A DNA stretch of 64,000 bases. Origin: Liquidambar formosana. Its lineage: Eukaryota > Streptophyta > Magnoliopsida > Saxifragales > Altingiaceae. The position numbers were made by a program, and so were the translations under genes. The number at the start of each line of letters is the position of its first letter. The stretch's first letter is position 1. This document shows positions 1 through 12,478 of this stretch, piece after piece. Under the pieces are notes generated by a model, which saw nothing but the letters and a program-made list of their open reading frames with translations, searched no databases and was not told where the DNA came from. The stretch is from assembly GCA_039720395.1 (NCBI GenBank), contig CM077832.1, positions 26,399,763 to 26,463,762 on the forward strand, read 5' to 3'.

Positions 1-1182
1 AAGATTGGGGGGTTGCTCAGATACCTTTTAATGGTCTCAAAGGCTTCTTGACAATCCTCATTCCATTCCTTGGAAACGCCTTTTTTAAGTAGCTTGAAAA
101 TTGGCTCGCATACCATGGTCAGATTGGCGATAAAACGACTTATGTATTGAACTCTCCCCAGAAAACCCCGGATCTGCTTTTCCGTTCTTGGTGGCTCCAT
201 CTCCGTGATAGCTTTTATCTTCCCTGGATCAACTTCAATTCCCCTCTGAGTGATCATGAAACCCAACAGCTTCCCTGCGGTGACTCCGAAGGCACACTTC
301 TGAGGATTCAGTCGGAGGTTGTACTTCTTTGCCCGTTCTAGGAACTTCTCCAATGCCGCGAAATGTCCTTCCCGGTCTACAGATTTGACTATCATGTCGT
401 CCACATACACCTCTACTTCTTTATGGATCATATCATGCAATAGGGTCGTAGCAGCTCTTTGGTAAGTAGCCCCAGCATTTCTCAAGCCAAAAGGCATTAC
501 CTTGTAGCAATACGTGCCCCACTGCGTGATAAAAGCCGTCTTTTCCATGTCTCGAGGCGCCATCTTTATCTGGTTGTAACCGGAGAACCCATCCATGAAG
601 GAGAGAAGAGCATGGCCTGCCGTGCTGTCCACCAATACATCGATATGCGGTAGAGGGAAATCATCCTTTGGGCTCGCAGCATTAAGGTCGCGGAAGTCGA
701 CACACATTCGCACTTTCCCATCTTTTTTAGGCACAGGCACTATGTTAGACAGCCACTCAGGGTACTCCACAACTTGGAGAAACCCGGCATCTAATTGTTT
801 AGTTACCTCTTCTTTTACTTTCAAAGCCCATTCTGGTTTTAATCTTCTTAATTTTTGCTTTATAGGCTTTTTAGTGGGATTAGTGGGGATGTAGTGTTGC
901 ACAATATCCAGATCGATGCCAGGCATATCCTCATAAGACCATGCGAAGGCCTCTACATTGGCTTCTAGAAGTATTACCAATTTTTCTTTTTCAGCAGGTG
1001 AGAGAGTTATCCCAATTTTAATTATCCTTAGCAATTCATCTGTCCCTAGATTGATTGATTCCAATTCATCCATGTTAGGTTCGGTAACGCCCCTTTTCCT
1101 TTGCTCGATGAGCTCCGGGGGGACGTCATTCCTAGGATCTATATCCATGCCATAGATATCCATAGAAGAAAGAAAGGAAACA
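1..1182 (-). CDS. Reverse transcriptase (partial) of Tat copy 1
   Basis: The minus-strand frame is open from the splice acceptor at 1183 to the window edge without a stop, so this is the best-preserved pol part in the window. The first ATG of the exon is at 1163. Visible RT motifs in order are VDFRDLN, the FMDGFSGYNQI block, the MPFGLRNAGATYQR block and the catalytic YVDDM, followed by the connection region with GFLGRVQYISRF and the beginning of the RNase H. It would copy the element RNA into cDNA in the cytoplasmic particle. The frame starts with one base that completes a codon begun before the intron. It ends only because the window ends. The equivalent exon of copy 2 (25275 onwards) has several stops where this copy keeps TGG or CAG. 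Confidence 0.92.
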
Positions 1183-1351
1183 CTGCAAATAACGAAAAGA
1201 AACACACTTTATTGACTGAACTAACAAAACAAAACAAAGAAAAGAAAACACATGTGCCACAACTAGGGAACGACTCCTAACTCCACAAGCTGGGCTAGGC
1301 GGACACACTTTATTTGAAAGGAAAGCTAAGACAAGCTACTAAGGAACCTAC
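1183..1351 (-). other. Intron between protease and RT, Tat copy 1
   Basis: On the minus strand the sequence starts GTAGGT and ends TTTGCAG, 169 bp. Splicing joins a codon with two bases on the protease side to one base on the RT side, and copy 2 has an intron with the same donor hexamer, place and phase (25126-25274). An intron between protease and RT is a published hallmark of Ogre elements; assignment here is by position and frame, not by transcript data. Confidence 0.7.
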
Positions 1352-2994
1352 AAAATACTATCAGGTAAGTCGAGATCCTCGCCCTCAAGAACTTCTGCAA
1401 TGGTACCCTCTTCAAGATACTAATTAAGGAGCGGCACGGCTGCATGGTGAATTGAAGAACACTCGAGATCCGATTCCTCTACAGCAAGAACCATATCTTG
1501 AAACATTGTAACCATGGCTTCCGAATCCATCTGTTCTGCCTAGTCCTCACTCTTCTCTTCCCAATGGTCATCATCGATCACTTCATCATCAACCATTGTA
1601 GCAGTAATGGGATACCACTCAGTAAAGAATATTTCAAAACCCGGAACTCTCGCCTTGGTTGCTTTGTCAATGGATGGTTCGGGAAATCTACAGAATAGAA
1701 AGTCCTCCCCTTCCTTAACAAAGTAACCATTCAAAGTAGGTCGGTATGGCGAGATTCGGATATCTGGCACCCTTCCTTCTGCTTTTGCTTTGATCCTTTC
1801 TCTGCTTCTCTGCAACATCTCCATACGGTCCTTTTTGGAAGGCTCATACCCCAATCCGAAAGTGTAGGTGACAATGCGGCTCTGAACGGATACCGGTATG
1901 CCTTGCTGACGGCGTCCTAGTCCCATGCCTGGGAAGAAACTCATTTTCTTCATTATGTTCCCCACATGTAGGTTGCCATGAGGGCAAAAGTCGAGAGGTA
2001 TCAACTCTCTCTGTTCCGGCTCTTTCTCTATGCATTGAACATACTCGAACCCAGACAATGGTGCTCCAACGGGCTCGGGCTTGATCTCGCAAATGGGTAC
2101 TCCCGACGACTTCAAGTCATAATCACCTTGGAGTGTGACGATGGCCTCTTCATAAGGGAACTTGACTTTTTGGTGCAATGAAGAAGGGACAGCCCCTGCA
2201 GGATGAATCCAAGGTCTCCCCAATAAGAGATTGAAGCACGACGGGACATCCAGCACTTGGAACTCCACTCTGAATTCTGTAGGCCCTATAATCAGCGGCA
2301 AAGTAACCACTCCAATCACCTCTCTACGGGTGTTATCATAGGCTCTCACTGTTTGCCCGGATGGCACGAAGTCTGTTGGATCCAACCCCAAAATGGTGGC
2401 AGTTCTAAGAGGGCACACATTAAGAGCGGAACCATTGTCGATCAGGACTGTCGGAACCCTCTTTCCCATGGTGTCGACAGTGATGTACATGGCTTGTGAA
2501 TGGCTAGGTCCACTTTTAGGTAGGTCTGCCTCTGAGAACATAATGGTTGAGTTCTTCGAGGTTGGATTCACCAAATTCACCAAATTTTCGGGAGATGTGT
2601 CAACGGGAACCTGTATCTGGTTAAGCAACTTCAAGATTGTCTGACGGTGCTTGTAAGAGGCCATGAGCAAACCCCATATAGTGATGTTAGCATTAGTATT
2701 TCTCAATTGCCTAAGCACTTCGTCCTCCTCTTGTTGCAGGTCGACGTGGCGATTACCTTCCAAGTCCCCCAATGGGTTGTCAGATTCTAAGTGCGGAGGC
2801 TTGAAATGGCGACCCCCTCTAGTTATGTGCTCCACTTCATCATCGCTCATCCACATATCATCAATCTCACCTACGTCTCCCATGAGGTCATCCCATGTGA
2901 TTGTGTCGATCTCTTCCACTTGGACTTCCTCTGGTAACTCATCCCAACCTGTGGGGATTATAGGCTCATTAGGGATGGGGTCGGGGTAGAGTAC
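1352..2994 (-). pseudogene. Aspartic protease region of gag-pro, Tat copy 1
   Basis: The frame is open from the solo-LTR junction at 2994 to a TAG at 1540 and contains the retropepsin-like active site VLIDNGSALNV and the flap/core block FNLLLGRPWIHP. After the protease come PHGNLHVGNIMKKM and a glycine-rich GMGLGRRQQGI block that resembles a G-patch, then a conserved tail ending in acidic residues. Past the TAG at 1540 the same frame continues with only two further TAG codons (the last next to the intron donor), so the original frame reached the intron at 1351. The protein would cleave the gag-pol polyprotein. The apparent first codon of the open stretch at 2919 is GTG inside a continuing frame and is not a real start; the true start is that of gag, upstream of the solo LTR. 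Confidence 0.85.
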
Positions 2995-4643
2995 TGTTAA
3001 GATTATGCCCTAGAGCCAATCATAGAGATGATTGTTTAGGGATTAGGAACAATCATTTGATTTCATTTATGTATGTCACATTTATTATTGATTTAATAAA
3101 AGGGCTTATTCTATTATGTTTATATGTATCATTTATATTTACATAATATGTCCATGGAGTTAGAGTTGAGAATATGGAATTACAAAGAGTTGTAATTTTG
3201 AGACTGTAGATATATCTCTGTACTAAACTCCTAAAGCATTCCTAGTTGAAGGTTCACTATGATGGACAGTAATGAACCATAGGACTAGCACTTGTTAGGT
3301 TGACTCTATAGGAGGATAGCTAGTCTCAAGCTATTTGTGTGGAGACACTACAACCAACAAGTGGGTGCCTATTACGAGAATAGGTACACTGAATGTGACC
3401 AAAGATATGAGATAAACTGAATGGAGTTTTATCCTGCCTGTCAATCAGTTTCTCATTGTTATAGTGGTACAAGTAATCCTTAGACCTGAGACACCATAGT
3501 TGTCTTATGCATGTAGCTTTAGAAGTTTGATAACACTAAGTGCAGATCCTATTCAGGGGTCTGCAAAGGTGTTCATTGGCCCTACTGCTATATGTATGAA
3601 GGCATGTGAGTGATCAACAAGGGATCCATCACTCTCAGGAAAAAGAGAGAGAATGTCTCATATAGCATTCATAATATAACTCATTAAATCCATGGCCATG
3701 ATAGGATGAATATGAAAAGAGTTTCATGAGTTCATCAATGAGTTGATATCTATGAATGAGTATAAAGTAATTGAACTAGGGACTTGACAGACTTCCATGC
3801 CCTATTAGTTCAATTGGAGACATTGTGTTGAAGGAAGGATGCAATTGTAACCTATAAACTATAACAGAAGGGTTCTTTGTAAATGACTATTCACCTCATT
3901 AAGGACCACACCATAAGCCATATGCTAGGTGTTACTCATGGTTAGTAGAAGCCCTAATTGATATAAGTGAGTTATAATCAATTAGAGAATTGGAAGGAGT
4001 TCCAATTAGACCCTAAATGGAAAGAGTTCCATTGTGCACACCTCGTGCTATTCCTACTACTTGATGATGTGAACCCAATGGGTCACACACTGATCATGCA
4101 AGATGAGCTTTAAAGTCTATGAGAGAAAGGGTATGATTGCATAAAGAATAGTTCTTTGAGGCCCATTTATATTTGATATAATTTATAGGGGTTATTGTGC
4201 AATTAGAGAAATTGCATAAAACCCTAATAGGGTTTCCCCCTAGGGCCGGCCCCCTTAGTGTGGACTATATAAGTCACACTATGAGGTGTGACATCATCAT
4301 AAGTTGAACTCCCCAAGGGCTGGCCAGAATTTCCAGCCTCCCTCTCTCTCTCTCCTCTCTTCTCCTACACTAGCAACAACAAGGAAAAGGAGGAAAGGAC
4401 TTGAAGCTCTAGCTAGGTGTGGATACCGTTGGAGGCAACACACTTGGGCTGCTCATTCACCGCTGTCCGGAGTCGAAGCTTGGAGCAAAACGGAGAAGAC
4501 AAAAGTTCTGTAAGTGTTCTAACCATCTTTGTAGTTAGGGTTTGATTTTGTGTTATGCATAGTTAGATTCATGGGATTGGGAATCGTAGGAAAAATTTTT
4601 ATATTCCACACTTCAATTTTTCCCTCTTGTTCGATTCCCAACA
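2995..4643 (+). mobile_element. Solo LTR of family A, inserted in Tat copy 1
   Basis: 1649 bp starting TGTTAAGATTATGCCC and ending GATTCCCAACA. It is flanked by AGTAC at 2990-2994 and 4644-4648, a perfect 5-bp target duplication. A TATA box TATATAAG lies at 4266-4273 inside a near-palindrome. The same family recurs at 10369-12057 and, reversed and split, at 16099-17441 plus 42144-42389, where an initiator-Met-type primer site follows the LTR. No internal region or second LTR is present, so LTR-LTR recombination is the likely origin. It interrupts the gag-pro reading frame of copy 1. Confidence 0.92.
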
Positions 4644-6374
4644 AGTACATAGTAATCAAACTTTTCGGACGACTCTCCCAACAAACCCACTTTAGGATCT
4701 CCTGCCTCAAACCTTTCTTTCAATTATCGCTGCATGGACTTCTTTGGTAATACCAAAACTTTTGATCAATAAGGTCTTGAACTACCTTTTTCAGTATAAC
4801 ACAGTCCTCTGTATTGTGTCCGGGCGCCTGATGGTACAAACAGAATTAGTGAGGAGTCGAAGGCCTCGGCTTTGAATGGCATGGCAATATGAGCCCTTTA
4901 TCACAACATTGGTGGAAAACTTGAGTCAAGGTCATGGGAAGCGGCGTGTATTGCCTTATGGGTTGACGGGATTGGGACGAGCCAAGCTCGATGGCATTTA
5001 TGTTGTTGGGAGGAGGCATATTGTGAGTGGGGAGGGGATTTCGAGTGACATTTGGGCGATTTGGTGCGGTGGGTGGTGAAATGATTTGCTTGTCGAGCAA
5101 ATCTTGGATTTCATGGCGGAGGCGGTAACAACGGTTGGTTAGATGGCCTTTGGCTTGGTGGAACTTGCAGTATTCATTTTTATTGTAGTTCTTGGGCAAT
5201 GGGTTTGGTGGAGGCCTTGGGTCGAGGGGTTTCAGGAGGTCACGGCTTCTCAACTTTTCAAAAACTCTTTCGAGTGGCATGTATAGCTCGGTGAATTGGC
5301 GAGGTGAGGTGGAGTCATTTAGGGAGAAAGGGCGAGTGGGTTGGGTAATGGTATTGACCTCAGCATTGGGTTTTCCTCCAAAGTTTGTCCTTCGACTCCT
5401 TTGGACCTCCTCCGTTTTGATTATTCCATCGGCGATGGCATTTTCAACTTGTGTGCCAGCCCCAACAAGAGCCTTGAAGTTTGGAAAATAGTGAGCAAAG
5501 AGGTGCTTGTGATATACGGGCAGCAAATTCTTCACCACCAACTGAATCTGTTCTTCCTCATTCGGTCTGTCTGTCATTTTGGAAGCCTTTTGTCTCCACC
5601 TAGTGATGAAGGCGGAGAAAGTCTCGTTAACCCCTTGCTTAGTGGTTTCTAAGTCCCTTCGCGTGACATCCACTTCAGTGTTATACTTGTAATGGTCCGT
5701 GAATGCATTGCACACATCCTCCCAAGTCTTGGTTCTATTCTCCTCTAATGACAAAAACCATTTCAAGGCGGAACTCGCTAATGACTCATGAAACATTTGA
5801 GCCAATAACTCATCGTTCGCCCCTCGAGGGTGCATAGCTCGCACATACATCTTGAGGTGGGTTTTAGGACAACCTATCCCATCGAATTTTTCCAACTCCG
5901 GCATCTTGAATTGTAGCGGGATGCGAGCCTTTGGGAACAAGGACAAAGTGCGGATGTCCACCATATCATCAGACCTGCGGATTCCTTCAGAGTTCGTTCT
6001 AAGGCCTCGACCTTGTTTGCCAGGACGGTTGAGCTCTCCCTTGATGTGGCTTTGGTTTCCCCTTCCTTGGTCTTGGGTAGTTCTCCCCCTTCTCCTAATG
6101 GTTCCTCAGCGGATTCAGACTCATTGGATCCTTGATTATTATCAGTGGCACGGGCCCTAGATTCAGGTTCAGAGTTCTTCTGTTGAAGGTCTTGAGCTAA
6201 CTTGAGTGCGGTCTCAGATACCTGGGTAGTGTGATCAAGCTTTTCCATGATAGCTTTCAAAGCGGCCTCAAGGTTAAAACCCCGGTTACTAGTTCTTTCT
6301 TCAGCCATATCCGACTCGGTAATGGAATCAGCACTGACTAGGCGCCCTTGTTGATCGCTGATCCAAGCCAGCAC
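4644..6374 (-). pseudogene. gag of Tat copy 1
   Basis: An N-terminal part runs 6374 to about 5970 with a coiled-coil-like, Q/E-rich segment; a frameshift near 5970 separates it from the long capsid frame 5964-4846. The capsid part shows the Retrotrans_gag signature (FHESLASSALKWFLSLEE, TWEDVCNAFTDHY, YNTEVDVTRRDLE). Near the C-terminus is a knuckle of the form C-x2-H-x3-GH-x4-C (YCKFHQAKGHLTNRC), and a second one of the same form (FCLYHQAPGHNTEDC) is readable at about 4770-4830 after a stop or shift near 4846. Two tandem knuckles also occur in copy 2. The product would form the particle and bind RNA. The region at 6374 opens with GTG in the listed frame; an ATG lies 21 codons further in, so the true start is uncertain. 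Confidence 0.85.
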
Positions 6375-7045
6375 GTCTCTCCCTCTAACATAGGGAAAAT
6401 ACTCAATTTTTCAGCCTAAGGGTCCATCCTAAGCTTCTATAATTATCTCAAAATCTTTACAACGTACACCCTTAATTAGTTCTCTTAACCAATTACCCTT
6501 GCGGGGGTCATGGGGAAGGGTACGTATTAAGGATGTAGGATGTAAAGTTCCCTCTAATTACCCACTCAATCAACAAAGCATGGCAACACATCACAAACAC
6601 GGCAGCATATCATCACAACAATGTGTGTGCATATAGGTGATCCAATGGTGTCCTAGAAGGCCCATTACATGCAATTCTTTCTTTTAAGAGGGTAGGTTAG
6701 GGTCCTCAACTTTGCTTGTACCAATCTTTATACCTAACCACATATGACATCAGGAATGTCGCGTGGGTCCAGCAGTACGTGATTGATCCATTTGATATAC
6801 TCAAGGGTACTTGGCAAGAGAGGTTTGATAGCTTCGCCCAACACATGGAATCAGGAAAACCAAGGTCGAACTAGGCTATCAGTTGGCAAGGATACATCGA
6901 GGGACAATCGAGTGATCATGCAACAGTAGCGCACACTAATGCAATAAATGAAAGCACACAATCAAGCGAATGCAATGTGATTGATTTTAATTAACAATAA
7001 GAAATTAATTTAGCCCAATCAAATTAAATGAGTCTAGCCCTCGAC
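6375..7045 (-). other. Untranslated leader of Tat copy 1
   Basis: About 670 bp between the primer site and gag with no credible reading frame. It corresponds to the 0.8 kb leader of copy 2 (20516-21314), with which it shares scattered blocks, e.g. the phrase TGATTGATTTTAATTAA near the primer site. Confidence 0.6.
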
Positions 7046-7064
7046 ATCCCCAGTGGAGTCGCCA
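7046..7064 (-). other. Primer binding site, Tat copy 1
   Basis: On the minus strand TGGCGACTCCACTGGGGAT starts three bases after the LTR end. TGG complements a tRNA CCA tail. Copy 2 has TGGCGACTCTGCTGGGGAC. Ogre elements are reported to use tRNA-Arg; the tRNA identity here is inferred. Confidence 0.75.
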
Positions 7065-7067
7065 AAC

Positions 7068-10000
7068 TGTGAACCCACGAAAAAAAGGCACGGAGCCCAC
7101 AAGGGTTTGGCAAAAAATGCAGAGGTGTGAAAGACAACAAACAAAAAATGAGTCGCCACCTCATTTTTTAGGGAAAAGAGGAAAACCACAAAAATGTTTT
7201 ATTTTCAAAACCACATGACTCCATTAAAGGAAAAGCAAAGTCTTTGAAACCAGAAAATTGGATTCGGGGGCTAAGTTACGATGTGGGAAGGTTCTGGGCA
7301 AAAACCCATAGGCACCCACATCGCCCGAGTTGGTCTCTTAATTCAATTGGGCTAACTTAAGATCTTTTTCACTCAAATATCATCATATATCATCACAAGG
7401 CAGCATGCATATCATATATTTCATCCAATCATCTCATGCACAATCACTCAAATAAAACAAAACAGTAAAAAAGAAGAAAAAAGAAAAGAAAAGCCTAGGA
7501 TACTTGGATCCTAGAACAGACTTGAGCCTCACGAAGAGCGCCTACGTACCATGCAGCGAAATACATAGATCAAAGTCCACGTAGTTCGAAAAGAATAGGG
7601 TTACAACCTAATACAAACCTATGGTAAAAACCCTAGGTTTCCTTATTTGAAAATACATTGATTTAGTCTTAAGTTGAAAACTTCCACAAGATGAAAACTT
7701 TGATAAAAACCAGAATTTATTATTGAAGGAAACCTTTGATAATTACCATAAACTTGTATTAAGAAGTAACCCTAGGAGGGAGAAGAGAAAAGAAAGAAGA
7801 AAAGTGAATTAGGGCACTTCATACCCTACTTACCTGAGCGCACAAGCTCCTAGCATTAGCCATTTCAGACCATAGCAGCCCTATTTGCAATAGGACAAGC
7901 ATTGTACCTGTTTGCACCCTTACAAGTGCACACAATCATGCAAAGAAAACGATATGCAAATATGGACAGAACCTTGACAAGGCCTAAAATTATCCATTAA
8001 TCATGCAAACAACAAGAATAATGAATAACTAAGGACTCTAACTCAACCCTACATGCAATGACTCGACTAACATGCATAAAAACCTATGAAAGACACACTA
8101 ACAAGCATGGGAGACTCTAATAACATCAATAAACATGATAACAAAGCACATTCTAACCAAAAAGATGTCATTTTATGTAAAATATGAAAACAGGCCTCCC
8201 TACGGCGAGCTTTCTTAAGCGAAACTATCCTAAGATAATTTCAAGTAAGAAAGTCATTATGGGGAGGTGCAATCAACATATCCTACGTAAAATATATACC
8301 CTAGAACATAATAGAAGTGATTTCATGCTTAAACACATCACAGAAGACTCTCATACAAAACTCCACTCAACGAAAAGGATAATTATCCTTAAAAAAGGAT
8401 AATATCTCCAAAAACCCTATAAAATATACTATATGAATGCAAACCTAGCATGATTCAACTATATGCAGCATATATAGAATGACTATGATGAGCAACAGCT
8501 CAAAAAGCTAAGCTAAGCATGCTGTATAAGACCTATGCAATTTCAGGGTTATCGAAACCCTAATCTCACAACTATGCATTAAAACCTATGAAACGACTCT
8601 AAGACATGCTCAAATTATCATGAATATCATACATATAGCATATATTGACTAACAGGAACATCCACACATGATAATAATCACAGCAACCTCAACATGTGAA
8701 CTATGCATGATTTAAGAGGATAGAACGAATAAGGCTATCAAATCCTTGGTAAACCAGGGATTATCAAGCATATAAAGCCATGAACTATCCTAAAATCATT
8801 CATATAACATCATGTAAACATTGAATTCAATCCATAAGAAGAACAATTGCATGCACTATAACTATCTTAAAAGAAGAAGAAGAAAGAGAAGAAGGAGAAG
8901 CAGAAATTCATGTTCAGCATTGAAAGGACATGCTTACCTCTTGTAGACTCTTCCTTGTCTTCAAACCTCTTGTATCCTTCCTTGCTTGGGGTTGAAGAGC
9001 CTCCTCTTGAAGTCCTTCTAGCTCTCCAAACTCGTAGCTCCCTCTCTCTCTAAGTGTAAAGTGCAATTCACCTCCCCATGTGCTGAATATCATGTCCTTT
9101 ATATAGAGAACTGACCCCCTAAACCAATGGCTAGGATTAATTCATTAAATAATGATCCTAGGGCTATTAGAGACTCTCTTGGTGCTCAAACAACTCAAAC
9201 CTACACACTCCTAAGCTTAGACAAGTTGTTTTGGCGGAGGAAACCGTCAAAAGAGGGAAAGAAGAGTCAGAGTTCGAGTTGAGGACGGACTTCTCTCGGG
9301 TGACCAACTAGGCCTGGATGGTCAGCTGTCTGGGCTTGGACGGCTGACCGTCCAGCCCCTGACGGTTACTCGAGGGTCTTCTATTTCCGCTTCGGTTTTG
9401 ACTTCCACTTGCTTCAGAAGTCCTAAAATCTTCAAATTAAGTTCCGATTTTGACGAAATAAAAGCCAAAACGACCGTGTTTTGAAGGGGAACACATTTTT
9501 AGGCATTTTAGGATAAAAATCATCAACCATGGGTGCATGATTAGGTTTTACAAAGGTGGTTAACCATGGTGCTTCACCGTCGCTAAGCTAGGTTTGTACA
9601 CAAGGTCGAACCAAATGCTTTCCCAATCGAAAATCGATCTTTATAAACATATTTAGGACATAAATAAAGCCCAATTGAAGTTAAATGAGAGAAAATTGGT
9701 TGGGTCTTATGAGTCAATTTGAGCAAACCAAGAAAGGGTCTTTTAGCCAACCCGAACCATTACGAGCCGAATTGATCTTAAACCATTAATTCATGAAATT
9801 GAACCTATATATGGACTCTATATAACCATATGAACTTAATGGAATGACTCGGGATCCATTCCAAAGTCAAATGGAAAATATACGGCTTAAAAGACGATTA
9901 TGCCCTTAAAGTCGCAAAAGTTCTTATTGACTATCGAAATGAACTCCTAAATCGCTTCAAAATTCATACACATGATATTCAATGCCATAGAAACTCAATG

Positions 10001-10082
10001 CAAAAGACTAGACTCAAAAAGGACTCAAAATCCTACATGAAATGATATGTCCTAGCTAAGGTGACAAAAATGGGGTGTGACA
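7068..10082 (-). repeat. 5' LTR of Tat copy 1 (LTR family B)
   Basis: 3015 bp. On the minus strand it starts TGTCACACCCCATTTTTG and ends GGGTTCACA. The solo LTR at 32240-35255 is a full-length relative with the same ends. A TATA box (TATATAAAGG on the minus strand, around 9096-9105) precedes an A/G-rich transcript start region. A CTCTCGGGTGACC motif lies at 9292-9304, and AAGGATAATTATCCTT, a 16-bp palindrome, lies near 8377. Short reading frames inside have no homology I recognise. Confidence 0.92.
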
Positions 10083-10368
10083 ATCACCGCCCTGTAGAAG
10101 GTATTAGGTGCATTGCAATCAATGTGGTTAGGCATCAATGAACATTGAAAGGTGAAATGAGTGCCATTCAAGCATTAATTAAGTGAGATTTATGATTATC
10201 ATGTGGGAATTAATAAAAGTATCCCTCTTGACAAAATAACACATGATTACTTGAGATTTTGCTTGTCTTTTGTACATTATTCTAACAATATAACACTCCA
10301 GTATAACACTACAAACATATAATTTAAATATATATATATATACACAAATTATTTTTGGAACTTAAAAG
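10083..10368. other. Intergenic AT-rich DNA
   Basis: About 290 bp between Tat copy 1 and a family A solo LTR. It contains a short (TA)n tract near 10329. I see no gene. Confidence 0.6.
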
Positions 10369-12057
10369 TGTTAGGATTATGCCCTAGAGCCAATCATGGA
10401 GATGATTGTTTAGGGATTAGGAATAATCAATTGATTTCATTTATGCATGTCACATTTACTATTGATTTAATAAAAGGGCTTATTCTATTATGTTTATATG
10501 CATCATTTATATTTACATAATATGTCCATAGAGTTAGAGTTGAGAATATGAAATTACAAAGTGTTGTAATTTTGAGACTGTAAATATATCTCTGTACTAA
10601 ACTCCTAAAACATCCTAGTTGAAGGTTCACTATGATGGACAGTAGTGAACCATAGGACTAGCACTTGTTAGGTTGACTCTATAGGAGGATAGCTAGTCTC
10701 AAGCTATTTGTGTGGAGACACTACAACCAATAAGTGGGTGCCTATTATAAGAATAGGTACACTGAATGTGACCAAAGATATGAGATAAACTGAATGGAGT
10801 TTTAACCTGCCTGTCAATCAGTTTCTCATTGTTATAGTGGTATAAGTAATCTTTAGACCTGAGACACCATAGTTGTCTTATGCATGTAGCTTTAGAAGTT
10901 TGATAACACTAAGTGCAGATCCTATTCAAGGGTCTGTAAAGGTGTTCATTAGGCCCTACTGCTATGTGTGTGAAGGCATGTGAGTGATCAACAAGGGATC
11001 CATCACTCTCAGGAAAAAGGGAGTGAATGTCTCATATAGCATTCATTGAATATAACTCATTAAATCTATGGGCCCATGGTAGAATGAATATAGAAAGGAG
11101 TTTCCATAAGTTCATCATTGAGTTGATATTAATGAATGAGTATAAAGTAATTGAACTAGGGACTTGATAGACTTCCATGTCCTATTAGTTCAATTGGAGA
11201 CATTGTGTTGATGGAAGGATGGAATTGTAACCTCTAAACTATAACAGAAGGGTTCTTTGTAAATGACTATTCACCTCATTAAGGATCACACCATGAGCCA
11301 TATGCTAGGTGTTACTCATGGTTAGTAGAAGCCCTAACTGATATAAATGAGTTATAATCAATTAGGGAATTAGAAGGAGTTTCAATTAGACCCTTAATGG
11401 AAAGTGTTCCATTGTGCACAACATGTGCTGTTCCTACTACTTGATGATGTAAACCCAATGGGTCACACACTGATCATGCTAAGAGAGCTTGATTGTCTAT
11501 GAGAGAAAGGATATAAGTGATTAAAGAAAAGTTCTTTACGGGGCTAATTTGTATTTGATGCAAACTAGTGGGCTAATTGTGTAATTAAGAGTAATTACAC
11601 AAAATAGACTATGGTTAGGAGTTCCCCTATGGCCGGCCCTATTGTGTGGCTATATAAGCCACATTATGATGTGATGACAACATCACAATTGGATCCCCAA
11701 AGGGCTGGCCGAAAATTTCACAAGGCTCTCTCTCTCTCTCTCTCTCTTCTCCACTTCTAGCAACCATAAGGAAGAAGAAGGAAAGGACATCAAGCTCTAG
11801 CTAGGTTTGGATACCGTTGGAGGCAGTACACTTGGACTGCTCATTCATTGCTGCCCGAAGTTCATGCTTGGAGCAAAAAGGAGAAGACAAAGCTTGGAGC
11901 ATAAAGGAGAAGACTTTAATCAACTGTAAGTATCCTAACTCTCTTTGTAGTTAGGATTTTGTTTTGTATTATGCATAATCGGATTCATGGGTTTAGGAAT
12001 CGTAGGAAAATTTTAATTCCACCTTTGTATGTTTTCCTCCCTATTTGATTCCCAACA
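10369..12057 (+). mobile_element. Solo LTR of family A
   Basis: 1689 bp from TGTTAGGATTATGCCC to GATTCCCAACA, flanked by AAAAG at 10364-10368 and 12058-12062. TATATAAG lies at 11651-11658 in the loop of a TGTGGCT/AGCCACA inverted repeat. A (CT)n tract is at 11727-11747. It is closely similar to 2995-4643 throughout and has no adjoining internal region. Confidence 0.93.
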
Positions 12058-12209
12058 AAAAGTACATGTCAAATGGAGTTGAAAAATACCTTGAAGTTGG
12101 AGACAATCCTTGTGGCTATGTATTTTTTGGTACAAATTGTGGCTGTGTTTTGAGGCTCCTCATTTATGAGTAATATAAAGGTAGGGTTTACAGAACACCA
12201 TTTGATTCA

Positions 12210-12478
12210 CAGGGCCTGATTGTCTTTTGGAAATATTAACATGGGCAAAATGGTCTATTCAAAAAATTCATTAAACTAGCAAAACCTCTTCCTGAAAAGA
12301 GGTTGCATCCTCTTTTGCAAATAGCATCACAACCGGCACTTTTAGTGGAAGGGCTTTAGGCTTGTTTTCTTCTTTTGCCTAACGCGGATTTCCATGCATG
12401 CCAAACACATTAAAAAGCACTTTTCTTCATAAAAAAATGCTTAAGTGATAACATACCGCACTACCAAACAGGCCCTAA
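12210..12478. mobile_element. Possible MITE with AGGGCCTG termini
   Basis: Starts AGGGCCTGATTG and ends in the near-reverse complement CAAACAGGCCCT, enclosing about 250 bp of non-coding DNA. I could not find a convincing target duplication, so the family (hAT-like ends) is uncertain. Confidence 0.4.

Larger units (their letters stand above)
1..10082 (-). mobile_element. Tat/Ogre-type Ty3/gypsy retrotransposon, copy 1 (3' part outside window)
   Basis: Read on the minus strand from 10082 downwards, the order is 3.0 kb LTR, tRNA-type primer site, leader, gag with capsid-like region and zinc knuckles, aspartic protease, a short intron, and reverse transcriptase that runs off the window at position 1. 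The order, the protease-RT intron and sequence kinship with copy 2 (which has the second, archaeal-type RNase H diagnostic of Tat elements) place it in the Tat/Ogre clade; the clade call is inference from family knowledge. A family A solo LTR at 2995-4643 interrupts the gag-pro frame. The five bases outside the right end are ATCAC; the matching target duplication would lie beyond the left edge. Integrase and any extra genes are not in the window. Confidence 0.9.
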